This document shows positions 7,701 through 15,987 of a DNA stretch of 27,589 nt, piece after piece. A model generated the notes under the pieces. The model was not told where the DNA came from. It saw nothing but the letters and a program-made list of their open reading frames with translations, and did no database searches. The DNA comes from Bacilli bacterium (GTDB taxonomy: Bacteria > Bacillota_I > Bacilli_A > RF39 > UBA660): the NCBI GenBank assembly GCA_900772415.1, contig CAAHEC010000016.1, forward strand, positions 1-27,589, written 5' to 3'. The position numbers and the translations under genes were made by a program. How positions within the stretch are numbered: the first letter of the stretch is position 1; each line of letters begins with the position of its first letter.

Positions 7701-8555
7701 TTAAGCTACAAAACTCTTGTTATTGTTAACTTCCTCATCACCAAAGTTAACAGCATCTGAAGATTTGTTTGCTTGACTATTCAAATTACCCATTCCAAAA
7801 ACATCTAATATTCTAGATTGAGCCGCAGCCATAGAACTTTGCATTGTAGAAATTTCATTTTTTAAAACGGATACCTCGGCTTCTTTTTTTGCTATTTCTG
7901 CCCTTAAATTATTGTTATCATTTTTTAAATTATTATTTTCATTTTTTAAATCATCGTTTTCCAAAGAAATTTCAAAAGCCTCATTCTTTACCATTTCAAG
8001 AGCTTTTTGTATTCCATCAGGTATTCTAGGTTCGTTATTTTTTGTACCAAATTGTTCAAAATTTCCAAATAACTCTGGTTTTTTATATTCATTTTCATAA
8101 TTAAAATTATCGTATGTTGGAATTTTATTAGAAGTCTGATTGTTTTCTTGATTATTATTAAACTCTGGCACTGTTTGATTAATATTTATTTGTGGAAAAG
8201 CATTTTGTTCATTAGTCTTTGCATCGCCACTTAAGTTTACTTCTGGAAACTCTATTGGAGCAGGATTTACCAAAGAAACTTCTGGTTGTACATCACTTAC
8301 TGGAATTGTAGGAATAATAGGTTTTGATAAAGTTTGATCTTCTTTTTTAATTTCCTCTTTAGATTCTTCATTTTTAGGTTCTTCATTAACTACTATTGGT
8401 TCGGTTTTCTTAACTTCTTCGGGTTCTTTTTCAGCTTCCAATTCTTTTTTCTCTTCAGCACTTTTTTCAGCTACAGAAACTCCATTTAAAACCATAACAT
8501 TACCATCATCTAAAGAAATATCTTCGCCGTTTTTTATCATTTCTTTTTTTGCCAT
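7701..8555 (-). CDS. Acidic low-complexity protein with C-terminal coiled coil, unknown
   Basis: I do not recognise this 284-aa protein. Residues 1-90 are rich in Glu and Lys. Residues 90-175 are rich in Pro, Asn and Gln and probably disordered. Residues about 185-250 form a heptad-like coiled coil with a near-repeat of LKNENNN and LKNDNNN. A short tail ends in SFVA. There is no signal peptide, membrane helix or enzymatic motif. The start has an AGGAGG site. It lies 19 bp downstream of the DUF1292-like gene and before a terminator, so it is the last gene of a unit that may also include yutD and yunB. The architecture suggests a cytoplasmic scaffold or structural protein, possibly linked to sporulation given its neighbours. 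That is inference only. Confidence 0.75.
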   Translation of the reverse strand: MAKKEMIKNGEDISLDDGNVMVLNGVSVAEKSAEEKKELEAEKEPEEVKKTEPIVVNEEPKNEESKEEIKKEDQTLSKPIIPTIPVSDVQPEVSLVNPAPIEFPEVNLSGDAKTNEQNAFPQININQTVPEFNNNQENNQTSNKIPTYDNFNYENEYKKPELFGNFEQFGTKNNEPRIPDGIQKALEMVKNEAFEISLENDDLKNENNNLKNDNNNLRAEIAKKEAEVSVLKNEISTMQSSMAAAQSRILDVFGMGNLNSQANKSSDAVNFGDEEVNNNKSFVA

Positions 8556-8574
8556 AACGAAATCCTCCTACTTT

Positions 8575-8946
8575 TTATTGTTCATTTCCTTTTAAAACTT
8601 GTTGACCATCCTTTGCAATTTTTCTCATTGCATCTTTAACTTTAGTCCATTCATCATTATCAGTAATATTTTCAAGTGAATATAATCCATCTTTGTCATT
8701 TAATATTGCAACATAAAGTTTTATCATTTCATTTTCATCAACTTCATTAAAAGTATATACTATATAAGTTTTATCATTTTCTTTTAATTTGAATAATGAC
8801 AAGCGTTCTGCATCCTTTTTAGTACCACTTTCATCAACTATCACAAATTTTTCTTTTTGAACAGTTTGAAGTGCCGACATACCACTTGCGAAACTTTGCC
8901 CAACATTAACTTTTTTGCCACTTCCTATATTACTAGCAGTTACCAT
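8575..8946 (-). CDS. DUF1292-like small protein
   Basis: This 123-aa protein has no membrane segment. Residues about 28-85 read like the DUF1292/YrzB fold: VIVDESGTKKDAERLS, then KTYIVYTFNEVDENE, then KLYVAILNDKDG. This is an alternation of short beta strands with acidic turns, here preceded by a Gly/Ser-rich N-terminus of about 25 residues that ordinary YrzB proteins lack. The C-terminal 35 residues are helical. The biochemical role of the family is not known. It has a GAGGTG ribosome site, and the coiled-coil gene follows after 19 bp. The family match is from the pattern of strands, not from a strict motif, so it could be another small beta protein. Confidence 0.65.
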   Translation of the reverse strand: MVTASNIGSGKKVNVGQSFASGMSALQTVQKEKFVIVDESGTKKDAERLSLFKLKENDKTYIVYTFNEVDENEMIKLYVAILNDKDGLYSLENITDNDEWTKVKDAMRKIAKDGQQVLKGNEQ

Positions 8947-8988
8947 AACAACACCTCTTTTATTCTTATACTTTTTATTTTAACATAC

Positions 8989-9264
8989 TTATTTTTTTTT
9001 TGCAACAAAATATGAACAACCATATGCACAATTCTCACTTAAGTACTTATTTAAGTTGCTAAAATCGTTAATATCCGTGCATTTTTTATTAGATCCATCA
9101 TAAAATCCCTTTAATCTAAGCTTTCCATATGCCCAGTCGCCAACGATATAATCAAATGCATAAAAATAATCTGTGCATTTTTTTTTAAATTCTTCCTCAT
9201 TATATCCATCTTTATAATTTTTTATTATTTCGTAATAATTATCATCTATTTTTATACTTTTCAT
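8989..9264 (-). CDS. yutD: YutD-like protein
   Basis: I choose the ATG at 9262-9264, giving 91 aa. An in-frame GTG at 9274-9276 lies within the GTGAGG ribosome site for that ATG and so is not likely the start. The core FDYIVGDWAYGKLRLKGFYD is the YutD (DUF1027) signature. The C-terminal part ends with a Cys-x6-Cys-x3-Cys pattern (C near 76, 83 and 87) not typical of what I know of the family. The function of YutD is unknown. In Bacillus subtilis yutD lies close to lytH and yunB; here yunB is immediately upstream (33 bp), so the linkage is partly kept. The protein should be cytoplasmic. Confidence 0.8.
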   Translation of the reverse strand: MKSIKIDDNYYEIIKNYKDGYNEEEFKKKCTDYFYAFDYIVGDWAYGKLRLKGFYDGSNKKCTDINDFSNLNKYLSENCAYGCSYFVAKKK

Positions 9265-9297
9265 TATATGCCTCACTTAATAATTATATCATAATAT

Positions 9298-10011
9298 TTA
9301 TTCCATAGGCAAACTATAGTTTTTGTTTATGCCAGATATATATGAAGGTATTTTACCTTTAACTACTTTCATTATTATTGGAATTTCCGAAGTTAATTTA
9401 ACATCTTTAGATTGAAATGGAATGATTGTTCTTTGAGTTACTTCTACATATACGTAAACTTCTATTAATGCACTATTTAATCCATATTCACTCACTTTTG
9501 TTTTAACATCTAAACCAACATTACCAGAATATTTTACTTTAACCGGTATTTTAGGACCCAAATTAGTTAAAAAGGCATTATTAAAAATTACTCCAATAGG
9601 AATCTCATAAATAATGCCCTTCCTTAGTTTTTTATCCAAAAGCTCATCATACATTTCTTCAGGTAAATTTTTCCCTTTTTCAACCTCTTTTAATCTTTTT
9701 CTTACGTTTTTTGAAATTATTATCATAGATTCATTTATAAGTTGAGTATTAAAATCTATACTTTCTATCTCACCATCCATATTTTTGGTAATAACATAAA
9801 GTTCTTTATTTTTAAGCATTTTATTGACATCATGTGTTCCTGTATTTCTTAAAACTTCTATTCCTACTTTCTTAGTTTGCACATTTGCATAGTTCATTAT
9901 TACTGGCATAGCTCTTTTATTTAAAATAATTAATATTAGAAAACTAAAAATAATTAGAAGTAAAAAAATTAATATATAAATATTCTTAAATAATATTCTA
10001 AATTTTTTCAT
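9298..10011 (-). CDS. yunB: Sporulation protein YunB
   Basis: This 237-aa protein has an N-terminal membrane anchor (residues about 11-31) and an extracytoplasmic domain. The domain order and motifs match YunB. N-terminal to the middle comes a helix with a VGIEVLRNTG-like segment, then the GIIYEIPIGVIFNNAFLTNLGPKIPVKVKYSGNV region split over two strands. Near the C-terminus comes ALIEVYVYVEVTQ followed by PFQSKDVKLTSEIPI. In Bacillus subtilis yunB belongs to the sigma-E (mother cell) regulon and mutants have impaired spore formation. Its exact role is unresolved. The gene follows the tail-anchored protein gene by 52 bp and precedes yutD by 33 bp. The ribosome site is weak. Confidence 0.88.
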   Translation of the reverse strand: MKKFRILFKNIYILIFLLLIIFSFLILIILNKRAMPVIMNYANVQTKKVGIEVLRNTGTHDVNKMLKNKELYVITKNMDGEIESIDFNTQLINESMIIISKNVRKRLKEVEKGKNLPEEMYDELLDKKLRKGIIYEIPIGVIFNNAFLTNLGPKIPVKVKYSGNVGLDVKTKVSEYGLNSALIEVYVYVEVTQRTIIPFQSKDVKLTSEIPIIMKVVKGKIPSYISGINKNYSLPME

Positions 10012-10063
10012 CTTATCACAATATAAATATATGTAAAAAGCAAAGATAAAATTATCCTTGCCA

Positions 10064-10867
10064 TTATAAAAATCTAGTTATTAAAAAATATGCACATGCC
10101 CCTAAAATAATTAAAATTAATATTATAATTATAGCTTTCTTATTTTTTTTACTTCTTTTAAGTTCATTCGTCAAAGTACTAAAATCTTCAAAATCATTTT
10201 TAGTGAACATGTTAGAATCTGTATAAAAAGTTTTATCTGCCTTAACTAGTGTTTTTTCTAAATTTTTTGTTTCAGTTAAGACACTTACATTGTCTAAAGA
10301 ATCAAATGATGCTTCTACTGGGTTTGTAACTATAGTATTATCGCTACCTTTCAAATCAGATAATATATCAAATGATGAAGATTCTTCTTTATTATCATTT
10401 GAAATACTAACAGTATTTATTAGGTTTTCTAGCTTTTTTTCCTCTTCTTTAGATTCTTCATACTTTGTATCATAATTACCTTCTATTGCGTTTTTAAAAT
10501 CAATGTATTTTTGTTTTTCCTTAGCTTCTTCCATAAATGTTCTTCTGTTTTTAGCCTCACTAATTATCTCATTTATATCATAGCTTCTTTTTTCGTTTCT
10601 ACTGATAGATGATTTTTTTAAGGAATCAGTATCACCTATATCATAGTTTCTAAGAGTTCTATACTGTCTTGTATCATAATTATCATCAAGAATGTTTTTT
10701 AATTTGTCTATATTTATTTCTTTAGCAGTATCAATAACTTTCATGTTTTGATAAGTAGTATCTCTATACATGTCGTCATATACATCCTCATAAAGCTTTG
10801 TATTTTTTTTAGATCTTTCAAATTTTTTATCTTCTATATCTCGATATCTATCCATTCTAGACTGCAT
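10064..10867 (-). CDS. Tail-anchored acidic membrane protein, unknown
   Basis: The start is the ATG at 10865-10867, because a GGAGGG site (10876-10881) lies 8 nt before it. A 12-residue upstream extension has no such site. The 267-aa product has a long charged cytoplasmic part, rich in Asp, Tyr, Arg and Lys at the N-terminus (MDRYRDIEDKKFE, then DDMYRDTTYQ). It ends with one C-terminal membrane helix (about 248-264) preceded by a KRSKKNKK basic patch. Only a few residues would lie outside. I do not recognise the family. It is the first gene of a run leading into yunB and yutD, and it faces the ferredoxin gene across a divergent promoter region. A sporulation or cell-division link is possible from position only. 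Confidence 0.75.
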   Translation of the reverse strand: MQSRMDRYRDIEDKKFERSKKNTKLYEDVYDDMYRDTTYQNMKVIDTAKEINIDKLKNILDDNYDTRQYRTLRNYDIGDTDSLKKSSISRNEKRSYDINEIISEAKNRRTFMEEAKEKQKYIDFKNAIEGNYDTKYEESKEEEKKLENLINTVSISNDNKEESSSFDILSDLKGSDNTIVTNPVEASFDSLDNVSVLTETKNLEKTLVKADKTFYTDSNMFTKNDFEDFSTLTNELKRSKKNKKAIIIILILIILGACAYFLITRFL

Positions 10868-10928
10868 ATAAATAACCCTCCGTACTATATAATATGATAA
10901 CATATTTTAAATTTTTTTTAAAGTATTA

Positions 10929-10956
10929 TTGATTTTTTAAAATGTTGTTATATAAT
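10929..10956 (+). promoter_or_regulatory. Sigma-A promoter of the ferredoxin gene
   Basis: TTGATT (10929-10934), a 16-nt spacer and TATAAT (10951-10956) lie just before the AAGGAGG site of the ferredoxin gene. Confidence 0.7.
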
Positions 10957-10977
10957 TATCTTACAAGGAGGAATAAT

Positions 10978-11193
10978 ATGAAATTTAAAGTAGATAAAGA
11001 CTCTTGCATTGGCTGTGGGGCTTGCCAGGCTATATGCGAAGAAGTATTTGAAATAACAGATGATGGATATGCTACCGCTAAAGATGTTGAAGTAAAAGAT
11101 GAAGATGTAAAAGAAAATGCAATTTCCGCTATGGAAGGTTGCCCAACAAGTGCAATTATCGAAGTAAAAGACGAAGATGTAAAAGAAGACTAA
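10978..11193 (+). CDS. Ferredoxin with one [4Fe-4S] cluster
   Basis: The start is the ATG behind AAGGAGG; an in-frame upstream ATG has no site and lies inside the promoter. The 71-aa protein has C10-x2-C13-x2-C16 and a distant C55 followed by Pro (GCP). This is the ligand set of monocluster ferredoxins of the Clostridium/Thermotoga/Bacillus type. C20 may make a disulfide with another cysteine or be spare. It is a small cytosolic electron carrier. The C-terminus is odd: the nine residues EVKDEDVKE occur at 38-46 and again at 62-70, with almost the same DNA. The extra acidic tail therefore arose by a short tandem copy. The gene is a single plus-strand gene between two minus-strand units. Confidence 0.93.
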   Translation: MKFKVDKDSCIGCGACQAICEEVFEITDDGYATAKDVEVKDEDVKENAISAMEGCPTSAIIEVKDEDVKED

Positions 11194-11238
11194 TTTTTAA
11201 CTATTAGCCTTTTTTTAATATTTTTAAATATATTTTTG

Positions 11239-11263
11239 TAGGTAATAACTTTTCAACTACCTA
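11239..11263. terminator. Weak convergent hairpin between ferredoxin and rluB
   Basis: A 6-bp stem, TAGGTA with TACCTA (11239-11244, 11258-11263), lies between the ends of the two convergent genes. Flanks are A/T-rich on both sides, but there is no clean T run, so termination here is only a guess. Confidence 0.3.
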
Positions 11264-11265
11264 TA

Positions 11266-11988
11266 TTATTTATTAACCGCAGCGTTATATAATTGTTTTA
11301 CTTCCTTGCCAGTTAAGCTTCTTTTTTCTCCGCTTTTTAATGTTCCTAAGTTAAGAAAGGCAAAAGCTTCTCTTTTTAATTTTATAACGTTATGTCCTAT
11401 ACTTTCCATGATTCTTTTTACTTCGTGGTTTACTCCGTCGTGAATTGTTATTTCAACTATTGAAGTTAGGTTTTTCTTATCTATTTTTTTAAGTTTTACT
11501 CTTGAAGGATAAATCTTCTTTCCATCTAAAACAACACCTTTTTTAAGACGCTTTACTTCATCTTTTGTTACTATTCCTTCTACTTTTGCAACGTAAAGCT
11601 TATCAATCTTGCTTGATGGGTGCATCATTAAATTAGCAAACTCTCCATCATTAGTAAGCAAAAGAAGTCCTGATACATCATAATCCAATCTTCCAACCGG
11701 ATATATTCTTTTTGTTACATCATCAAAGAAATCTAAAACAGTTTTTCTTCCCTTATCATCTTTAGTTGTACATACTACGTATCTTGGTTTATAAAATAAG
11801 TAGTATTCTTTTTCTTGGTATTCAATTAAGTTTCCTTCAACTAATATCTCATCACCAAACGTTGCTTTAACTCCTAGTTCCATTACCTTTTTCCCATTTA
11901 AAGTAACTTTACCCGCTTTAATTAATTCTTCTGCTTTTCTTCTAGAACAGTAACCTGCTTCCGCGATTAATTTTTGTAATCTTTCCAT
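11266..11988 (-). CDS. rluB: RluB-type 23S rRNA pseudouridine synthase
   Basis: The 240-aa protein begins with an S4 RNA-binding domain (1-60, RLQKLIAEAGYCSRRKAEELI). The RsuA/RluB/E/F-type catalytic domain follows, with GRLDYDVSGLLLLTNDG containing the catalytic Asp102. Further family motifs (LYVAKVEG and VNHEVKRIMESIGHNV) are present. In Bacillus the orthologue makes a pseudouridine in helix 89-93 of 23S rRNA. The length is normal for Firmicute RluB. The ATG overlaps the TAA of pcrA by one base (TAATG), so translation is probably coupled. Close relatives RluE, RluF and RsuA cannot be fully excluded. The S4 type and length favour RluB. Confidence 0.9.
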   Translation of the reverse strand: MERLQKLIAEAGYCSRRKAEELIKAGKVTLNGKKVMELGVKATFGDEILVEGNLIEYQEKEYYLFYKPRYVVCTTKDDKGRKTVLDFFDDVTKRIYPVGRLDYDVSGLLLLTNDGEFANLMMHPSSKIDKLYVAKVEGIVTKDEVKRLKKGVVLDGKKIYPSRVKLKKIDKKNLTSIVEITIHDGVNHEVKRIMESIGHNVIKLKREAFAFLNLGTLKSGEKRSLTGKEVKQLYNAAVNK

Positions 11989-14075
11989 TAAGACACCTTC
12001 TTTATACTTTTATGATTTTTCATTAGTTTTTTTATTCCTTGACCCTTAAACGCAATTGTTGCAATAGATTTATCTACGTTTACAACAACACCTGGTCCAT
12101 ATATATCATGAATAACATTATCACCAGTTTTTAGTCCGTTATCATCGTTAAATGCTTCCTTTTTATTAAATTTCATATTAATCATTTTCTTTTCTGGTGC
12201 ATCTATTAAATCTTTATCTATTTCATTTATAAATCTGCTTGGCATATTAACGCTTGTTTTTCCATAAAGCATTCTTCTTAAGGCATTTACCAAGTAAAGT
12301 TTTTCTTTAGCACGAGTTATTGCAACATAACATAGTCTTCGCTCTTCTTCTATTCCGCCATCTTCTTCGCATGAGTTAACATGAGGGAATATATTTTCTT
12401 CCATGCCTATTACAAATACATACTTATATTCAAGTCCTTTAACTGCGTGAATTGTCATTAAAGTTACCTTAGGAGAATTATCATTTTTTTGATCATTAAC
12501 ATCGCTTACTAAACTTACCTCATTTAGAAAATCTTCTAGTGATGCTATTCCACTTTCTTCTTCAAAAGTTTTGGTAATTGACTTAAACTCATTTAAGTTT
12601 TCTAATCTTATATCAGCCTCTAAGGTATGCTCACTTTCAAGTTCGCTTTTTATTCCAGACTTATCAAGTACCATATCAATCGTTTCTGTTAAAGATAAAA
12701 CTTCACTTTTTTCTTTCATCTCTAAAATAAGCTTTTTAAATTCTAATTCTTTTCCGCTACTAATTACGTCAAACATAGAAGTTCCGTTAAGAACGGCATC
12801 CATACTTAAATTTTCAATTGTTTTAGCACCTATTTTTCTCTTTGGATAATTTATTATACGCATTAAAGAAACGTCATCTTTCGTATTGTAAATAAGTTTT
12901 AAATATGCAAGTAAATCCTTAATTTCCTTTCTTGAATAGAAAGCAAAGGCACCAACGATCCGGTATGGTATATTGCTATTTAAAAATCCTTCTTCTATCG
13001 TCCTTGATTGAGCATTAGTACGATATAAAACCGCTATATCATCTAAACTTACGCCGTTATTTACAAGATTTCTTATCTCACGAGTTACATATGATGCTTC
13101 ATCTTTTTCGTCGTTTGTTCTTACATACTTTATTTTTTCACCAAGACTATTATCAGTCCATAAGTTTTTATCTTTTTTATTTATGTTATTTTTAATAACA
13201 GAGTTTGCGGCATTTAATATCGTTTTGGTAGAACGATAGTTTTGCTCAAGTAAAATTACCTTTGCATTTTTATAATCCTTTTCGAAGTTTAATATGTTTT
13301 TAAAGTTTGCCCCTCTCCAAGAATAGATGCTTTGCGCATCATCTCCTACCACACAAATGTTTTTATATTTAGCACTTATCATTTTTGAAAGTATGTACTG
13401 TGCTTCGTTAGTATCCTGATACTCATCTATAAATACATATTTAAATAACTCTTGGTAATTTTCTAAAACTTCTTTATATTTATTAAACAACTCTATTGGT
13501 TTTATAAGTAAATCATCAAAATCAAGTGAATTATTTCTTAAAAGTGTATCTTGATATCTTTTATATACTTTATACGTAATATCACTTAGTTCATCATTTA
13601 CCAAATTTTGGTATTTTTCTGGTGTTACCATTTCATTTTTACAAGAACTTATCTGGTTTTTTATAAACTTTGGATTAAATCTTGCATAATCTATTCCCAT
13701 GTCTTTTAATATTTTTTTTACAACCGTTAAGGAATCATCACTATCAATTATTGTAAAGTTTTTTTCGTAACCTAATTTTTCATAATTTTCCCTTATTATT
13801 CTAAGGCCAAATGAGTGAAAAGTTGATATTTGAATATCATATCCTTCTTTTCCTACTTCTTTTATAATTCTTTCTTTCATTTCTTTAGCAGCCTTATTAG
13901 TAAATGTAATTGCGACTATATTAGATGGGCTCACATTTCTTTCTTTTATTAAGTAAGCCACTCTCTTAGTTAAAACACTTGTTTTGCCTGAACCTGCACC
14001 TGCAAGTATTAAAAGTGGTCCATCTCCATATAAAACAGCTTCTTTTTGCCTATCGTTTAAATAATCTAAATTCAT
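11988..14075 (-). CDS. pcrA: UvrD/PcrA superfamily 1A DNA helicase
   Basis: I favour the ATG at 14073-14075 (695 aa), which has a weak GGTG site. An ATG six codons upstream has none. Motifs are in order: Q motif LNDRQKEAV, Walker A AGAGSGKT (25-32), Walker B VFIDEYQDTN, motif III VGDDAQSIYSWRGA, motif IV EQNYRST, and motifs V and VI (TIHAVKGLEYKYVFV, then YVAITRAK). The C-terminal 50 residues (GDNVIHDIYGPGVVV) match the RNA-polymerase-binding Tudor-like domain of PcrA. It unwinds DNA 3' to 5' in repair, in plasmid replication and in clearing recombinase and RNA polymerase. It is a little shorter than the 739 aa of Bacillus PcrA. The rluB start overlaps its stop. Confidence 0.95.
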   Translation of the reverse strand: MNLDYLNDRQKEAVLYGDGPLLILAGAGSGKTSVLTKRVAYLIKERNVSPSNIVAITFTNKAAKEMKERIIKEVGKEGYDIQISTFHSFGLRIIRENYEKLGYEKNFTIIDSDDSLTVVKKILKDMGIDYARFNPKFIKNQISSCKNEMVTPEKYQNLVNDELSDITYKVYKRYQDTLLRNNSLDFDDLLIKPIELFNKYKEVLENYQELFKYVFIDEYQDTNEAQYILSKMISAKYKNICVVGDDAQSIYSWRGANFKNILNFEKDYKNAKVILLEQNYRSTKTILNAANSVIKNNINKKDKNLWTDNSLGEKIKYVRTNDEKDEASYVTREIRNLVNNGVSLDDIAVLYRTNAQSRTIEEGFLNSNIPYRIVGAFAFYSRKEIKDLLAYLKLIYNTKDDVSLMRIINYPKRKIGAKTIENLSMDAVLNGTSMFDVISSGKELEFKKLILEMKEKSEVLSLTETIDMVLDKSGIKSELESEHTLEADIRLENLNEFKSITKTFEEESGIASLEDFLNEVSLVSDVNDQKNDNSPKVTLMTIHAVKGLEYKYVFVIGMEENIFPHVNSCEEDGGIEEERRLCYVAITRAKEKLYLVNALRRMLYGKTSVNMPSRFINEIDKDLIDAPEKKMINMKFNKKEAFNDDNGLKTGDNVIHDIYGPGVVVNVDKSIATIAFKGQGIKKLMKNHKSIKKVS

Positions 14076-14118
14076 AATTACACCAACTTCCATAAGTTAT
14101 ATTTTAACATAATAAGAT

Positions 14119-14157
14119 AATAAAAAATATATGCAAAAGCAAATTTTACATATATTT
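14119..14157 (-). terminator. Strong terminator after the VanW-family gene
   Basis: A 14-bp stem (14125-14138 with 14144-14157, one G-U pair) with a 5-nt loop begins at the base after the stop codon of the VanW gene and is followed on the minus strand by T residues. Confidence 0.85.
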
Positions 14158-15888
14158 TTAATGTGTTTTATAAACGGTTCTATCTAAGTATTTTGTTTCG
14201 ATTACTTTTCCATCTTTCTTTATTCTTAGGTAAGATAACCATCCGCCATTAGATGCTACCGAATATGGTTCGAATGTTTTCCCATCCACTGCATTTGAAT
14301 TAGACCATATATCAACTGTTAAATAATTACCTTTAACATAAGACACTATATACACAGGATAACCATACTCGTTTTTAAATTTATAGTCCGTTGTTGTTGA
14401 ATAAACGGTTGCATCTAATCCTTTTGGAACATAATTAGGTGCGAAAGTATGCCCTCTTCTTGACACCGTTTGTAATCCCGCTAATAACTGAGCCATATAT
14501 AAGGTCGATGCAAGTTGGCAAACCCCGCCACCATTTGCTGTTGAAACCTCACTATTCAAATATATAGGAGCAGGTAAATAACCATTAGAAGCACCATATG
14601 GTCCTACTACCTTAAGGTAAGAAAAAATATCTCCTGGCATTAAAACAGTATTATTAAGCCTCGCCACTGCTAAATTTATATTGTGACCTCTGTTACCTGC
14701 GTTTTGAAAGTAAGTTGTATAAGAAGATATCTTTTGATTTATACCCGATAATGCCTCGTACTTAACTTCGTTATTAATTGTTTTACCACTTGCTTCTATA
14801 ACGGTTTCATAAGTTAAATTTAAAAGTGCTTCAACAACTTTTTCTCTTGTTTTTTGAGTGTCCAAAGTAAATCCTTTAGAACCTTTATCATAATAAACAT
14901 TGTGATTTTCATCCACTACGATGCCGTCACCTCTAGCCTTGGAATTAACCTTGTTTTCTAAAACGTTCATAAAGGTATCTACCGTGTTATTATCATAAGA
15001 AGCCTTTAAATTGAAAACCATTTTCTCCTTATTTTGTTTTATTAATTTTATTTTCTTAAAATAAGATAAGTTATCATTATACTTTTTTATCTTGTCCACT
15101 AAATTAGAATCATCCACTATAATACCAAGTTCTTTATACGTAAATTTGTAATCACCATTAGGTGACGTAACCGTTATGGTACCATTTTCTATTCTTTCTT
15201 TCTCATACTTTATAATACCCGTAAGTTCACTTTCCTTACTTCCAGATAAATCTATGTTATTAAGGTAAGTACCCGGATAAATAAGTCCATCATATTTTTT
15301 GATAAGCTTATTATAATTATATAATTTGTAAAAAAGTATTAAAAGGATTAAAGCAATGAGTACCAACAAAACAAACAGAATATTTTTTTTCTTATTTTTA
15401 GTTGTTGTATTTTCATCTTCAATCATAAGAATTTCTGTAGCATCCGTATCACTTTCATTTATTTCATTTTTATACTTACTAGCATATTTATTAAAAATTT
15501 TACTATTAAAAGATACATTAGTTTTATGTTTATACTCATAAATTGCAATATCTTTTATAGTTTCTTCAGATAAGCTTAAGAAAAATTTATTTAAAACCAT
15601 CTTTTTATTATAAAATTCTAAAAATGCTAAAATTCTAGAATAAACGTATAATTTAGCTTCATGAGAACTTAAGTTGTTTTCTTTTTCGATTTTACTTAAT
15701 ATAGAATTTTCATTTAAACATTCTATTAATATATTAATTAGATTTAAGTCTTTCTTTTCATTTTGTATTATATAATCAACAACATCATTTATATTCTCAC
15801 TAAAAAGTAATTTTTTAATATAACTTATCTGTTTACTTTTATCTAATGAATTTATATTTATACTGCTTAGGTTCTCTTTGTTTTTCAT
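14158..15888 (-). CDS. VanW-family protein with extra N-terminal cytoplasmic domain
   Basis: The protein is 576 aa. Residues 1-165 form a charged, mostly helical cytoplasmic region that ordinary YoaR/VanW proteins lack. One membrane helix follows at 169-188. Outside the cell come peptidoglycan-binding-like repeats (about 200-370; YKELGIIVDD and KGFTLDTQKT are typical) and the VanW domain (about 385-530). The VanW domain contains GDIFSYLKVVGPYGASNGY, the invariant GGGVCQLASTLY with Cys457, and RGHTFAPNYVP. The C-terminal 30 residues (WLSYLRIKKDG) resemble the short strand segment seen after VanW. The VanW function is not settled, although the family is linked to cell wall binding. The gene has a sigma-A promoter and its own terminator, so it is monocistronic. 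The N-terminal domain may sense or recruit a cytoplasmic partner (inference). Confidence 0.9.
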   Translation of the reverse strand: MKNKENLSSININSLDKSKQISYIKKLLFSENINDVVDYIIQNEKKDLNLINILIECLNENSILSKIEKENNLSSHEAKLYVYSRILAFLEFYNKKMVLNKFFLSLSEETIKDIAIYEYKHKTNVSFNSKIFNKYASKYKNEINESDTDATEILMIEDENTTTKNKKKNILFVLLVLIALILLILFYKLYNYNKLIKKYDGLIYPGTYLNNIDLSGSKESELTGIIKYEKERIENGTITVTSPNGDYKFTYKELGIIVDDSNLVDKIKKYNDNLSYFKKIKLIKQNKEKMVFNLKASYDNNTVDTFMNVLENKVNSKARGDGIVVDENHNVYYDKGSKGFTLDTQKTREKVVEALLNLTYETVIEASGKTINNEVKYEALSGINQKISSYTTYFQNAGNRGHNINLAVARLNNTVLMPGDIFSYLKVVGPYGASNGYLPAPIYLNSEVSTANGGGVCQLASTLYMAQLLAGLQTVSRRGHTFAPNYVPKGLDATVYSTTTDYKFKNEYGYPVYIVSYVKGNYLTVDIWSNSNAVDGKTFEPYSVASNGGWLSYLRIKKDGKVIETKYLDRTVYKTH

Positions 15889-15926
15889 TTTTACTTTACC
15901 TAACTTTCATTATTATACTATAAAAA

Positions 15927-15955
15927 ATTATAAATTAAATCAAACAAATTGTAAA
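15927..15955 (-). promoter_or_regulatory. Sigma-A promoter of the VanW-family gene
   Basis: On the minus strand TTTACA (15950-15955), a 17-nt spacer and TATAAT (15927-15932) lie 39 bp before the start codon. Confidence 0.65.
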
Positions 15956-15958
15956 TAC

Positions 15959-15987
15959 ATCACGTGGTAATATAAAAAGAATATAAT
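15959..15987 (+). promoter_or_regulatory. Promoter of the ABC importer, palindromic box in place of the -35
   Basis: TATAAT (15982-15987) precedes the AAGGAGGA site of the first gene. At the -35 position there is no TTGACA-like hexamer. Instead there is the near-palindrome ATCACGTGGT (15959-15968, core CACGTG). This suggests an activator or repressor site. No riboswitch-sized leader fits between the -10 and the start. Confidence 0.45.

Noticed and set aside
7912..7960. Short repeats (LKNENNN/LKNDNNN coding DNA) as a CRISPR-like or satellite array
   Set aside because: There are only two or three units of coiled-coil codons in frame inside a gene, with no spacers.
10026..10055. Sigma-E promoter for yunB (ATAATTT, 15 nt, CATATATT)
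   Set aside because: Spacing is acceptable, but the start site would be less than about 10 nt before the ATG, leaving no room for a ribosome site, and A/T-rich DNA gives such matches by chance.
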